A stretch of 64,000 nucleotides of DNA from Pseudosulfitobacter pseudonitzschiae. Its GTDB lineage: Bacteria > Pseudomonadota > Alphaproteobacteria > Rhodobacterales > Rhodobacteraceae. Below the pieces are notes generated by a model, which saw only the letters and a list, made by a program, of their open reading frames with translations, was not told the origin of the DNA and did no database searches. The DNA is taken from contig NZ_CP022418.1 in NCBI RefSeq assembly GCF_002222635.1, positions 124,001-188,000 on the forward strand, written 5' to 3'. The first letter of the stretch is position 1, and each line of letters opens with the position of its first letter. Positions 1 through 8,533 of the stretch are shown piece after piece. The translations under genes and the position numbers were made by a program.

Positions 1-1083
1 ACAACAGCCAATGGCGCGAAAAGAACAATTCTATGTGTCGAGGACGAACGGCACCTGCGGCAGGATATTATCGAGGAGCTCGTTGCCGCGGGCTATGAGG
101 CCGTCGGCGCGGCAACCGGGCGCGAAGCACTGAGAGTTCTGGACACGGCCCGCCCTGATCTCATCCTGTGCGACATTTCCATGCCGGAACTCGACGGTCA
201 CGGGTTTCTCAAGGCACTGCGCGGCAAACATCCCCACCTCGCTCATGTGCCGCTGGTGTTCCTCACGGCGCTGGACGGACGGGATGAAATCATCAACGGC
301 AAACGCGCCGGGGCTGACGATTACCTGGTGAAGCCGGTCGATTATGATCTCATGCTTGCCACGATCGAGGCGCGTTTGCGGGAGGTTAATCGCATCGATG
401 AAGGTATCTGGAATCTGCGCCAGGCAATGTCTGCGGCACAATCAGGCGCTTCCACCTCAACCGACGGGATACAAAAGGTTCTCGACCTTCTTTCCTTTGG
501 CGTCGTCTTGCTTTCTGCGACACAGGTCGTCTTTGCAAACCGGATCGCACGGGATATTCATGACGCTCGCGACGGGATTTCAATCGACAAGGTCATCCAT
601 ACCGACTCTGCGCGGATCACGGCTGACATACGGAACCGGTGGCACGAAGTCAGCGAAGCGGCGCGTCAAGGCCGTGACTGCCTAGCCAGTCTGGCTATTG
701 CGCGCCGCTCGGGTGGTCGGGACTTCCACCTGACAATCTGTGCGCTACCCGGTATCTCTCTCGCCTCCGAGATGGAGGCACAGACTGTGGCCTTCATTAC
801 TGATCCCCAGAACCGCCCTGCCATGTCGGCCGAGGTCCTCGCGGATCTCTTCGATCTCACCCCGACAGAAGTTGAAGTTGCCCGTCTTCTCACTCAGGGG
901 CAGCGAACCGATAAAATCGCGAGCGAGCTTTCCATCGCTCCGACTACGGTTGCATTCCACCTGCGCAACCTTTTTGACAAGACCGGCACCCGTCGGCAGG
1001 CGGATTTGATCGTCCTTCTTCTAACGGGGCTGACCTCTATCGACCCGGCACAACCCACCATAAGTGGAGCTTCCACTTCATGA
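1..1083 (+). CDS. Response regulator, receiver plus LuxR-type HTH (5' end outside window)
   Basis: The reading frame is open from the first base and has no start codon in the first 180 bases, so the gene begins before the window. Counting from the first visible codon, the receiver domain has the acidic pair E14-D15, the phospho-acceptor D58 in LILCDISMPELDG, the conserved T89 and the lysine K111 in DDYLVKP. A middle segment of about 150 residues is not recognised. A LuxR/GerE helix-turn-helix follows at about 285-345 (LTPTEVEVARLLTQG). This is a two-component output regulator, presumably activated by a sensor kinase encoded upstream. It overlaps the next gene by four bases (ATGA), so the two are co-transcribed. 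Its position just ahead of the conjugation locus suggests, but does not show, control of transfer. Confidence 0.85.
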   Translation, partial: TTANGAKRTILCVEDERHLRQDIIEELVAAGYEAVGAATGREALRVLDTARPDLILCDISMPELDGHGFLKALRGKHPHLAHVPLVFLTALDGRDEIINGKRAGADDYLVKPVDYDLMLATIEARLREVNRIDEGIWNLRQAMSAAQSGASTSTDGIQKVLDLLSFGVVLLSATQVVFANRIARDIHDARDGISIDKVIHTDSARITADIRNRWHEVSEAARQGRDCLASLAIARRSGGRDFHLTICALPGISLASEMEAQTVAFITDPQNRPAMSAEVLADLFDLTPTEVEVARLLTQGQRTDKIASELSIAPTTVAFHLRNLFDKTGTRRQADLIVLLLTGLTSIDPAQPTISGASTS

Positions 1084-1664
1084 CGATACGGCCCAACATT
1101 GTCACAGTTCTGGCAACAATTGCCGCCTTACCCGTGCCGGCAGTGGCGCAGGATTGGCAAAGTGCGTACACGGATCTCGACCCGAACCGCTGCGAAATTG
1201 TGGAACGATACGATCTTGCAGTCGATTTCGCTTGCACAGGGTTGGCAGGCTTCCCCGTTCTGCTTCGACACGGCGAACATCGCGTCTTTGTTTCCTACGG
1301 CCCGGATGCCGCGAACGAAATCGCGTGGCAACAAAGCTTGCCGAGCAGAAACAAAACGGGCGAAACACTCGAGTGGATCTTCTCCGGCCCGCCCGAGGAA
1401 GCATCGCAACCGGTCGCGACGGTTCTGCGCTATTTCATTGATCGCAGCGAGATCAGAGGTCCTGACGAACAGGTGCTGGTTGTGACCAAACTTGAGCCAG
1501 GTAATACCTGCCACGTCGCCTATATCGATGGACGCCGGAACGCACAGGCAAACGAAATGGCTCGTCAGGCCGCCCAGGAACTCGTTCCCGACTGGGATTG
1601 TGCCGGAATGCAGGCGCAGCCATATGGTACCATGGGCGTAACCGGTTTCTCGGAAGCAGAATAA
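1080..1664 (+). CDS. Exported hypothetical protein
   Basis: A 194-residue protein that I do not recognise. The first 23 residues form a clear Sec signal peptide (hydrophobic core VTVLATIAALPVPAVA, cleavage after AVAQ or just before), so the mature protein is periplasmic. The mature part has several cysteines (NRCEIV, DFACTG, NTCHVA, WDCAG) that could form two disulfides. The start overlaps the stop of the response regulator gene as ATGA, indicating translational coupling. A role in signal sensing for the upstream two-component system is possible but is inferred only from position. Confidence 0.6.
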   Translation: MTIRPNIVTVLATIAALPVPAVAQDWQSAYTDLDPNRCEIVERYDLAVDFACTGLAGFPVLLRHGEHRVFVSYGPDAANEIAWQQSLPSRNKTGETLEWIFSGPPEEASQPVATVLRYFIDRSEIRGPDEQVLVVTKLEPGNTCHVAYIDGRRNAQANEMARQAAQELVPDWDCAGMQAQPYGTMGVTGFSEAE

Positions 1665-2044
1665 TCCCGACGACCACTCCAGCCTGACCTCCCAGAGGGA
1701 TACCCCGCATGATGCAGCGGTAACAGCTAGAAGCGATCTTCGCCCGAGTTCTATCTGAATGGCGGTCACACGACTTGCAAACAATGCGCCGAGCATTTCG
1801 GCATATCAATTGGGCAGTCCATCGACCTCACGAGTATCGCGAATTTGTTGTTGGTTCGCGTCAACCTCGTCGATCAAGCTTTCAAGCTCTGACCGAGGCG
1901 TTTTCTAAATCGTCATGCTTCATAACCTACTCTCTTGGACATTTCTGACATTTTTCGTAACAGTAGTCGTGCGAAGAAAAGTATGCATGTGCAAAGTTTA
2001 TAACTTGTCACACAACTTATAACAATCTACAACGGGGTTGCCTG
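1665..2044. other. Gene-free leader ahead of the transfer locus, with two TTATAAC repeats
   Basis: These 380 bases hold no convincing gene. Just before the first small gene of the transfer locus, the heptamer TTATAAC occurs twice in direct orientation at 1998-2004 and 2017-2023, 19 bases apart, in an AT-rich stretch unlike the surrounding DNA. Spacing near two helical turns suits a regulator site or promoter, but I cannot assign a -35/-10 pair with confidence. Confidence 0.35.
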
Positions 2045-2455
2045 GTGAAGGCACCCTGTTCGTCGGCCAATGGAAAGAGCGCGAGAATAGGGATGGATTT
2101 AGACAAAGAAGCGCCGAATGTGGTTACGACCAAGCATTTCCACGAACTCCTTCGATCAGGGTTCCAGGCTGAAGTCGTCTGCACAGAGGACGCATATAAG
2201 AAAGCCGCTGTCTGGTATGGGGAGTGGGTTGTCCGCGTCGTCAACGCCGACGGCACCTTTGAAAAGCATATTTCGTCCACTCGGATGCCCTCCACTCCAG
2301 GCGAGAACATTAAGATCCGAACGGCCAAAACGGCCAATGGTCTCATATCGCTGCTTCACGCGGCTGGATTCCGAATTCCCGCAATTCCTATGGAAAAAGG
2401 CACGCGTCAGATTTTGTCGCTCGGCGACAACCCGGCTACTCCAAGCGACGACTAG
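2045..2455 (+). CDS. Hypothetical protein at the head of the transfer locus
   Basis: A protein of up to 136 residues with a GTG start at 2045; an ATG at 2093 (MDLDKEAPNVV) is an alternative giving 120 residues and may be the true start. I do not recognise a family. It is soluble, without signal peptide or membrane segment, and has an internal stretch WYGEWVVRVVNADGTFEKH resembling a small beta-rich domain. It is encoded on the same strand as, and just upstream of, the virB genes, as small unassigned genes often are in alphaproteobacterial transfer operons. It ends at a TAG after which the same frame stays open to 2731. Confidence 0.5.
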   Translation: MKAPCSSANGKSARIGMDLDKEAPNVVTTKHFHELLRSGFQAEVVCTEDAYKKAAVWYGEWVVRVVNADGTFEKHISSTRMPSTPGENIKIRTAKTANGLISLLHAAGFRIPAIPMEKGTRQILSLGDNPATPSDD

Positions 2456-2503
2456 CAATCTTCTTCTTTTTGCGTTGCTGGATGCCCCTGCCTCGGTAAA
2501 AGG

Positions 2504-2731
2504 TTGGGCAATCGGGGACGGTGGCTCTGGAAGCTATGGGGCATCCACCCCGACGGTAAAGAAGAGCCAGTCACTAACAGCAAAACTGGCGAAACGCGCA
2601 ATATCAAGCCTGCTGATGCGCTCGCCAGTTTCCACGTGCGCATCTTCCCAGGCGCGACCAATGTCCCCGTCTCGACACCGCGCCAGATCGCTGTGTCCCA
2701 GGAAGGGCAAGACCACAGCTCCGAAGATTGA
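2504..2731 (+). CDS. Small hypothetical protein (possible second half of the preceding gene)
   Basis: A 75-codon frame that could start at TTG 2504. Its composition looks coding: GC-rich third positions and a hydrophilic sequence (HPDGKEEPVTNSKTGET). The overlapping frame leading into virB1 is instead rich in Ser/Arg/Pro, like a shadow frame. It is in the same frame as the 2045-2455 gene and is separated from it only by the TAG at 2453 and 16 sense codons, so it may be the remnant of a longer protein broken by a nonsense mutation. No function can be assigned. Confidence 0.35.
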   Translation: MGNRGRWLWKLWGIHPDGKEEPVTNSKTGETRNIKPADALASFHVRIFPGATNVPVSTPRQIAVSQEGQDHSSED

Positions 2732-2783
2732 GCCTTGTGAACGCGATGCGCTTCTAGCGCAGTCCGCAATTCTCACGACGCAG

Positions 2784-3452
2784 TTGAAAACAATCAACCA
2801 GAGCGTCGTTCGTGTAATTTTTGCTAGTATTGGTTCTTACGTTGCTCTCTTCTCACCCCTTGCGGCAGAGACACTGAGCCCTGTTGCGTTCCGGGCGATC
2901 GCAGAAAACTGCGCTCCCTCGGTTACCCCTGAAATCATGGAGAAGATCGTCAAAGCCGAAAGCGGCTTCAGACGGTTCGCCATCGGTGTAAACGGGGCGA
3001 ACCGCCGAAACTACAACCCCAACTCGCATGAGGAAGCTACGCGGATCGCGCGCGAGTTGATCGCGCAAGGCCATTCAATCGACATGGGCTTGGGGCAGAT
3101 CAATTCTGCGAACCTGGAATGGCTTAACCTGACAGTTGAAACCGTGTTTGATTCATGCACAAACCTCACGGCATCGGAGGTGGTGTTGCGTGATGGTTAT
3201 GACCGCGCACGTAAGCAAGGTTCGGATCCCCAGACTGCGCTACACCAAGCTCTCTCAGCCTATAATACCGGAACATTCACGCGCGGCTTTACCAACGGCT
3301 ACGTTGAGCGCGTGATGGGCGGGGACATTGAAGCGCCCGCCACCACCAAACCACAACCCGCATCAGCCTCTACGCCTGTGGACGTGGACGCAACCCCGGC
3401 ATGGGACGTGTTCACAACAGGCTCAAACTCGCCTGCTCTCGTGTTCAATTGA
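2784..3452 (+). CDS. virB1: VirB1-like lytic transglycosylase
   Basis: A periplasmic peptidoglycan hydrolase that opens the wall for assembly of the secretion channel. I chose TTG at 2784 because it gives a 222-residue protein beginning LKTINQSVVRVIF followed by a hydrophobic segment and a signal-peptidase-like site (SPLAAE). The frame upstream is open but contains no convincing ATG and looks non-coding. The SLT core follows: catalytic Glu in IVKAESGFRRFAIG, then GHSIDMGLGQINSANL and LSAYNTGTF, which match the E, GLMQI-type and AYN motifs of VirB1/SLT proteins. The C-terminal 45 residues are Pro/Thr/Ala-rich and probably disordered, as in other VirB1 proteins. It is the first gene of the virB series, 13 bases ahead of virB2. 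Confidence 0.8.
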   Translation: MKTINQSVVRVIFASIGSYVALFSPLAAETLSPVAFRAIAENCAPSVTPEIMEKIVKAESGFRRFAIGVNGANRRNYNPNSHEEATRIARELIAQGHSIDMGLGQINSANLEWLNLTVETVFDSCTNLTASEVVLRDGYDRARKQGSDPQTALHQALSAYNTGTFTRGFTNGYVERVMGGDIEAPATTKPQPASASTPVDVDATPAWDVFTTGSNSPALVFN

Positions 3453-3465
3453 AAGGAACCGCCCC

Positions 3466-3756
3466 ATGAAATCTATCGCAGCATTTACCAACCGCTTGGG
3501 GGCCCCTGCGAGCATTGCACTAGTGCTTCTACTCGGCTTTTCCGGTCCCGCCGCAGCCGCAGGTTTCACCGACTTCCTGAACAATGTGGTCAACGAATTC
3601 AACAGCGCTCGTCGTCCGCTGGCGCTGATCGCTGTCATGATCGTTGGTGCGCTTTACATGTTCAATGTCATGGACATGCGCCGGACAGGCCAGGTCATTG
3701 TAGGGATTATCATAATCTTCGCCGCTGGTGAAATTCTCGACCTGATCACCGGGTAA
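3466..3756 (+). CDS. virB2: VirB2-like major pilin
   Basis: A 96-residue prepilin. The ATG at 3466 follows AAAGGA at a suitable distance. A long signal sequence ends around GPAAAAG. The mature peptide of about 65 residues has two hydrophobic helices (PLALIAVMIVGALYMFNV and QVIVGIIIIFAAGEIL) separated by a short polar loop MDMRRTG, the layout of TrbC/VirB2 pilins. It should polymerise into the conjugative pilus. It lies between virB1 and virB3 in the canonical order. Confidence 0.87.
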   Translation: MKSIAAFTNRLGAPASIALVLLLGFSGPAAAAGFTDFLNNVVNEFNSARRPLALIAVMIVGALYMFNVMDMRRTGQVIVGIIIIFAAGEILDLITG

Positions 3757-3761
3757 ACATC

Positions 3762-4091
3762 ATGGAGGAGGAACGGTTGAACCACGACAAACTGTACTTG
3801 GCACTGACCCGTCCGGCTACGATTTACGGAGTACCGCTTGAAGCTGCGTTCATCTCGGTTTTCGTTGGCGGACTCGCCATGATCATAGGGGATTCTATCT
3901 TCTACCTGATCCTCGCCGGTCCTCTCCTTGTGATCTCACACTTCATCGTAAAGCGTGATCAGAACGCATTCCGCGTGCTTTTCAGATTCTTCGATACAGG
4001 CGCGAAATGTCGAAACCGCCCCCACTGGGGCGGTTCTTCGCCTTCTCCCCTCCGGGTCCAAAGAACATACAAGATTGAGGAAGTTGACTGA
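3762..4091 (+). CDS. virB3: VirB3-like inner membrane protein
   Basis: A 109-residue member of the VirB3/TrbD family, an inner-membrane partner of VirB4. The family signature DKLYLALTRPATIYGVPLE is present at the N terminus, followed by two membrane segments (about residues 28-63) and the conserved C-terminal RNRPHWGGSSPSPL. The ATG at 3762 lacks a good ribosome site. TTG at 3777 sits a few bases after GGAGGAGGAA and may be the true start, giving a protein beginning (M)NHDKLYLAL. A perfect 9-bp stem (4014-4022 with 4027-4035, loop of four) lies inside the coding sequence. The stop overlaps the virB4 start by one base. Confidence 0.87.
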   Translation: MEEERLNHDKLYLALTRPATIYGVPLEAAFISVFVGGLAMIIGDSIFYLILAGPLLVISHFIVKRDQNAFRVLFRFFDTGAKCRNRPHWGGSSPSPLRVQRTYKIEEVD

Positions 4092-6451
4092 TGAGTTTTT
4101 TCAGCCGCCTATTGAAACGGGAAATGATGGCCACGGAATATTTACCGTTCGTTCGTCATGCGGATGAACATACCATCGTCACGACAAACCGCGGTGCATT
4201 CCAAATGCTCAAAATTGACGGTACTTCGTTCCGCACCGCGGATACGAGCGGCATCAATTCGCTTCATGACGGTTTGAACCATCACATCCGCAACATCGCG
4301 GATGACAATGTGATGATCTACACGCACATCATCCGCAGCGAAGACCAAAGCTATCCAGACGGTGAGTTTACGTCTGAATTTGGTTGTTGGCTCGACAATA
4401 CCTATCGCAAGCAAGTTCAAGGAAAATGCCTGTACCGCAATGATATTTACGTCACCATCTATATGCAGCCGCGCGGCATGGCCGCATCACGATTGGCGAC
4501 TGGCGTAAGGCGCGCCCGAAAGAGCCAAATCGAAGCTGATCAGGACCTGCTTGAACAGCTCGAAGATAGAACTTCTGTTCTTGCCAAAAACCTTGCTCGT
4601 TACGGGGTTCAGCGTCTTGGTCTTGTGAAGAGCAAACTAGGATTTACCTGCTCAGAGCCTATGAGCGTATTACGCCAGCTCATCAATGGGCGTTATCAGT
4701 TGTTGCCGCTTGTGCATGGCGCAATCGGCTCGGCCATTTATACGGATCGGGTGATTTTTGGTCGCGAAGCGCTGGAAATCCGTCATTCAGCGGACTCCAC
4801 TTTTGGCGCCATGTTTGGCGTCAATGAGTATCCCTCTGTTACACGTCCCACGATGTTGAGCGACCTTTTGACTGCCCCGTTTCGGTTTGTCTTGTCGCAG
4901 TCGTTCCGGTGCATAGCACGTTCCGAAGCCATCAAGAGCATGAAACTCAAGGAAGGCCGGATGCGGAATGCAGGCGACGATGCAGTTTCACAAGCCGACG
5001 AGCTGAGGGATGCGCGCGATGAGCTTATGTCCGGCAACTACGTCATGGGCGAACATAACATGTCCCTGCTGGTATTCAGCGATAGCCTGAAAGCGCTCCG
5101 TGAAAACGTGTCTGATGCAAGCAATCTCCTTGCGAATTCTGGCGCGATTGTAGCACGCGAAGATCTGGGCATCGAAAGCGCGTTTTGGGCACAGCTCCCC
5201 GGCAATCATTCAAAGCGCCTGCGTCCTGCGCCTATGACCAGCCGCAACTTTGCGTCCTTCTCCCCGCTTCACAACTACCCCACGGGGCACCGCGACGGGA
5301 ACCATTGGGGCAAGGCAGTAGCCAAGCTGAAAACCAGTGCTGACAGTTCGTTCTACCTGAATTTCCATGTCGGCGATCTGGGCCACACAGCGATCTACGG
5401 CCCGTCTGGATCGGGTAAAACCGTTGTCATCAACTACGCGCTGTCTCAGCTTGAAAAGCTCAAGGTAAAGCGGGTTCTGTTCGACAAGGATCGCGGCGGT
5501 GAAATCTTTATGCGAGCAGCTGGGGGCACGTATCTTGCTTTGCACACTGGCGAACGTACAGGCTGTGCCCCGTTCAAAGCCCTGGACCTGACCCCCGCCA
5601 ACCAAGCGTTCCTGGTGGCACTGACGAAAGCTATGCTCGCAGACCCGAACCACCCGTTTATAGCTGGGGACAATGCTCGGATTGAGGCGGCTATTTCAGA
5701 TCTCGGGAACGTGCCGCAGGAACAGCGGTCAGTTTCCGTTCTTCGGGAACTGGTCGGCTTCAGGTCCGGTGGCGCTGATGACATTGGCAATCGGCTGGAC
5801 AGGTGGGCGGATGATGGTCGTTTGTCCTGGGTGTTCGACAATGACCAAGATGAAATCGGGTTTGATGACGAGCTGATCGGTTTCGACATTACATCGTTCT
5901 TGGATGATCCGACTATTCGCAATCCGATGATGATGTACCTCATGCACCGGGTCGAACAGCTCATCAACGGTCAGCGCATTGCCATTGTCATTGACGAGTT
6001 CTGGAAAGCCCTGGCTGACGACTTCTTTGTTGATTTTGTCAAAGACAAACTCAAGGTTATCCGAAAGCAAAATGGCATCGTGATTGCTGGCACTCAGTCA
6101 ACCTCTGACGTGGTGAACAGTCCAATCGCGAGAACCGTTATCGAGCAATGCGCCAGCCAGATTTTCTTTGCCAATGAGAAGGCCAATGAAACCGAGTTGA
6201 GGCAGGAACTTGGCCTCACACAGCGCGAATACCAGATTGTCCGCAACGAACTGTCCATTGGTCAATTCTTGATCAAACAAGGCGGCAATTCGGTTGTGTG
6301 CGAACTCGATCTGCGCGGACAGGACGACGCCCTTGCCGTCCTGTCCGGGCGCACAGAAGAAACTAATCTGATGAACACCATCAGGGCGCAATACCCTGAT
6401 CCGTCTCAGTGGCTCCCCATTTTCCACATCAAACGAAAGGAATTGTCATGA
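4091..6451 (+). CDS. virB4: VirB4 ATPase of the conjugative type IV secretion system
   Basis: A 786-residue protein, the usual length of full VirB4. It is a cytoplasmic, membrane-associated ATPase that powers pilus assembly and substrate transfer. The N-terminal CagE/TrbE/VirB domain covers about residues 1-400. Walker A is GPSGSGKT at about 437-444, and Walker B with the catalytic Glu is IAIVIDEFWKAL at about 630-641. Late motifs include GIVIAGTQSTSDVV, typical of the family. It overlaps virB3 by one base and virB5 by an ATGA, so translation of the three genes is probably coupled. Confidence 0.95.
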   Translation: MSFFSRLLKREMMATEYLPFVRHADEHTIVTTNRGAFQMLKIDGTSFRTADTSGINSLHDGLNHHIRNIADDNVMIYTHIIRSEDQSYPDGEFTSEFGCWLDNTYRKQVQGKCLYRNDIYVTIYMQPRGMAASRLATGVRRARKSQIEADQDLLEQLEDRTSVLAKNLARYGVQRLGLVKSKLGFTCSEPMSVLRQLINGRYQLLPLVHGAIGSAIYTDRVIFGREALEIRHSADSTFGAMFGVNEYPSVTRPTMLSDLLTAPFRFVLSQSFRCIARSEAIKSMKLKEGRMRNAGDDAVSQADELRDARDELMSGNYVMGEHNMSLLVFSDSLKALRENVSDASNLLANSGAIVAREDLGIESAFWAQLPGNHSKRLRPAPMTSRNFASFSPLHNYPTGHRDGNHWGKAVAKLKTSADSSFYLNFHVGDLGHTAIYGPSGSGKTVVINYALSQLEKLKVKRVLFDKDRGGEIFMRAAGGTYLALHTGERTGCAPFKALDLTPANQAFLVALTKAMLADPNHPFIAGDNARIEAAISDLGNVPQEQRSVSVLRELVGFRSGGADDIGNRLDRWADDGRLSWVFDNDQDEIGFDDELIGFDITSFLDDPTIRNPMMMYLMHRVEQLINGQRIAIVIDEFWKALADDFFVDFVKDKLKVIRKQNGIVIAGTQSTSDVVNSPIARTVIEQCASQIFFANEKANETELRQELGLTQREYQIVRNELSIGQFLIKQGGNSVVCELDLRGQDDALAVLSGRTEETNLMNTIRAQYPDPSQWLPIFHIKRKELS

Positions 6452-7149
6452 AACTCAAGGCTGCTCTACTGCTCTCCGCCATGGTCCTCACACAGTCCGC
6501 TTTTGCTGGTGTTCCGGTTATTGATGCCACCGCCATTGCCAACGCCAAGCAGGAATTTACCCAAGAAATAGCCCAGATGGTCAAGGAACTGGAAGAGGCG
6601 AAGCGGCTCTATGATGCTGTAAACGGCCTTACCGACATGGCTGATATTGCCGAAGTCCTGAATGATCCGCAGGTACGCGAATTGCTCGGGCCAGAGGCCA
6701 TGCAGATTGCGAGCTCGTTTGATGTAAACCTTGATGCGCTTGGCGATCTGTCCAGCACCGCGCAAGGCTTTTTGGATCACACCAAGGTTTCGCCCTCTGA
6801 CGTGTCAGCCGAGGATTTCTATCGGCAAGAGCTGGACCGGATCGGTGCGCAATCGGCTCGAGATGCTGCGATCGGGGATCGCATCGTTCAAGCCGCTGAC
6901 GACCGCCTAGCGGGCTTGGAGCACTTGCGTCAGGCGATTGGTGGCGCATCCACACAGAAGGAAATCGACGCGCTCACAGCTCGCATGCAGGTCGAATCTG
7001 CCATGCTGCAAAACGACACAAACCGCATTCAAGGGCTGGCAATGCTGCAAGAGGCGCAGGCCAAAGTTGAAGAACAACGCAACCGGGAAATTGCAGCTCA
7101 GAACCGCGCAGCGACCATGAACGCAGCACAGGAGCTATACAACCAATGA
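6448..7149 (+). CDS. virB5: VirB5-like minor pilus protein
   Basis: A 233-residue secreted protein. The start at 6448 forms an ATGA overlap with the virB4 stop and is preceded by AAAGGA. The signal peptide is MKLKAALLLSAMVLTQSAFA with cleavage before GVPV. The mature protein is almost entirely charged alpha helix (IAQMVKELEEAKRLYDAVNG near the N terminus and a long coiled coil toward the C terminus), matching the TrbJ/VirB5 pilus-tip adhesin family. The position between virB4 and virB6 supports this. Confidence 0.87.
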   Translation: MKLKAALLLSAMVLTQSAFAGVPVIDATAIANAKQEFTQEIAQMVKELEEAKRLYDAVNGLTDMADIAEVLNDPQVRELLGPEAMQIASSFDVNLDALGDLSSTAQGFLDHTKVSPSDVSAEDFYRQELDRIGAQSARDAAIGDRIVQAADDRLAGLEHLRQAIGGASTQKEIDALTARMQVESAMLQNDTNRIQGLAMLQEAQAKVEEQRNREIAAQNRAATMNAAQELYNQ

Positions 7150-7418
7150 AAATGAACCTCCGCGTCCTTGGCCTCCTTCCTCTCGGCCTGCTGCTCGCGG
7201 GATGCTTCGAAGAGGAAGAACCAAATCATACCGTTCAATACTTTTTGGATAACCCAGAAGCTCGCGCGGAAATGATGGAAAAGTGCGAAGTCATGGACGA
7301 TGCGCTGACTGATGCGAATTGCTTGAACGCGAGTGCGGCAACGCAGTCTGCCGCCCGTGACGAAAACCAGAAGCGCCAACAAGATGCAGTGAAATCTCTA
7401 TACGGCGACGGGAGCTAA
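7146..7418 (+). CDS. eexN: EexN-like entry-exclusion lipoprotein
   Basis: A 90-residue lipoprotein with a lipobox ending LLLAGC. The mature part carries the pattern of the EexN family: a TV-x-YFLDNPEARAEMMEKC motif, then a second conserved cysteine in DANCLNASAA. EexN proteins sit in the envelope of plasmid-bearing recipients and block redundant conjugation through the same secretion type. The gene overlaps virB5 by four bases and precedes virB6, exactly where eexN lies in other alphaproteobacterial transfer operons. I expect, but cannot test, self-specific exclusion. Confidence 0.72.
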   Translation: MKMNLRVLGLLPLGLLLAGCFEEEEPNHTVQYFLDNPEARAEMMEKCEVMDDALTDANCLNASAATQSAARDENQKRQQDAVKSLYGDGS

Positions 7419-7426
7419 GTAAGGCG

Positions 7427-8299
7427 ATGTGGCAGGGTCTTTATGATGATTTCATCAGCAATTTGACTTCGCAAACCGATGCTATTGCTGGAAACATGTC
7501 GTCGGCTCTGACCCCACCTCTTACGGCTGCTATGATGCTGTATATCATCCTGTACGGCATCGCGATCATACGCGGCTCGATCCAGGAACCCGTCTTGGAT
7601 TTTGCCGTGCGTGGTATCAAACTGGCTATTATTTGGTCTCTCGTTTCTTCCGCTGGTGAGTACACGAGCTGGGTTGGCTCCACGATCAACAATGGCATTT
7701 CAGAGTTCATTAATGCGCTAACTGGCGGCTCAGGAACCATGCCGGGTGATTCCGTTATGGTTCAGGCACATGAGTTCGCGGACAAAGTTCAGGAACAATA
7801 TGCGAGCGAAAGCTGGACCGGCGTAATCGTCGGCGGCATCATTGCGATTGTTGTCCTGGTCACGGCATTCATCTTCGCCGCAATCGCTTTTGTGGTCAGC
7901 CTGTTGACCACGTTCGCCCTCTCGATCATGGCCGGGATTGGCCCGCTGTTCATTTGCTTTGCACTGTTCGACGCCACACGCGGTTGGTTCTTTGCATGGC
8001 TCGGCCAAATCCTCAATTTCGCGCTGGTCAAATTGCTCGTGATTGTCCTGACGGTTCTGATCGTTTCGCTTCTGGGCAACATCTACACGCAGACGTCAGT
8101 GCTGGATATTGGAGTCGCATGGGGGGCTTACGTCAGCGGCCTGCTATGCTCGATCATTTTCTTCTTCCTCATTCCGTCCATCGCCTCCGGCCTGTCGGCT
8201 GGCGCGCAGGCGTCGACCGGAATGCTTCAACGCTCGGTTGAACGCAATCTGGGCATTCCGACACGCGGCGGCACGGGCGGAAGCGCAACAAGAACATAG
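7427..8299 (+). CDS. virB6: VirB6-like polytopic inner membrane channel protein
   Basis: A 290-residue TrbL/VirB6 family protein with six or so hydrophobic segments, including AAMMLYIILYGIAIIRG near the N terminus, VIVGGIIAIVVLVTAFIFAAIAF, and a late pair around LVIVLTVLIVSLLG and LLCSIIFFFLIPSIASGL. A periplasmic loop of about 60 residues lies between the first and second halves, as in VirB6, where it contacts the transferred DNA. It is eight bases downstream of eexN and in the same operon. Confidence 0.9.
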   Translation: MWQGLYDDFISNLTSQTDAIAGNMSSALTPPLTAAMMLYIILYGIAIIRGSIQEPVLDFAVRGIKLAIIWSLVSSAGEYTSWVGSTINNGISEFINALTGGSGTMPGDSVMVQAHEFADKVQEQYASESWTGVIVGGIIAIVVLVTAFIFAAIAFVVSLLTTFALSIMAGIGPLFICFALFDATRGWFFAWLGQILNFALVKLLVIVLTVLIVSLLGNIYTQTSVLDIGVAWGAYVSGLLCSIIFFFLIPSIASGLSAGAQASTGMLQRSVERNLGIPTRGGTGGSATRT

Positions 8300-8344
8300 C
8301 GCCGGACATATCCAGCGCTGCAACTCGTACATCAAGGTAAACCA

Positions 8345-8533
8345 ATGAAAAAAATTATCTTAGTCGCCCTGCTCGGTGTAGCGGGATGCGCAACCAATAC
8401 GCCCTTGCCCGATGTTCGTGGATCAGTGGTGCGCCCGCTGAACCCGACGCAATGGGACTACCAAGAGGCACTGCAACGCAAGCAGGCCGAGATTGGCGTC
8501 AACGGAAATGGGGCAAGCAATGATCCAGAATGA
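8345..8533 (+). CDS. virB7: VirB7-like lipoprotein
   Basis: A 62-residue lipoprotein. The N terminus has KK followed by a hydrophobic stretch and the lipobox GVAGC. The short mature part contains TPLPDVRGSVVRPLNP, a proline-rich stretch like that through which VirB7/TrbH-type lipoproteins bind VirB9 in the outer-membrane core. Assignment rests on size, lipobox and position between virB6 and virB8. Its end overlaps the virB8 start by 14 bases. Confidence 0.65.
   Translation: MKKIILVALLGVAGCATNTPLPDVRGSVVRPLNPTQWDYQEALQRKQAEIGVNGNGASNDPE

Noticed and set aside
1796-1930. Minus-strand fragment reading SELESLIDEVDANQQQIRD, perhaps a decayed small gene
   Set aside because: It is broken by stops on both sides, needs a frameshift to reach a start codon, and matches no family I know.
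2118-2783. Long open frame leading into the VirB1 gene, which could make a 444-residue protein
   Set aside because: The part before 2784 is rich in Ser, Arg and Pro, overlaps two better frames and ends in no domain; only the part from the TTG at 2784 shows a signal peptide and the transglycosylase motifs.
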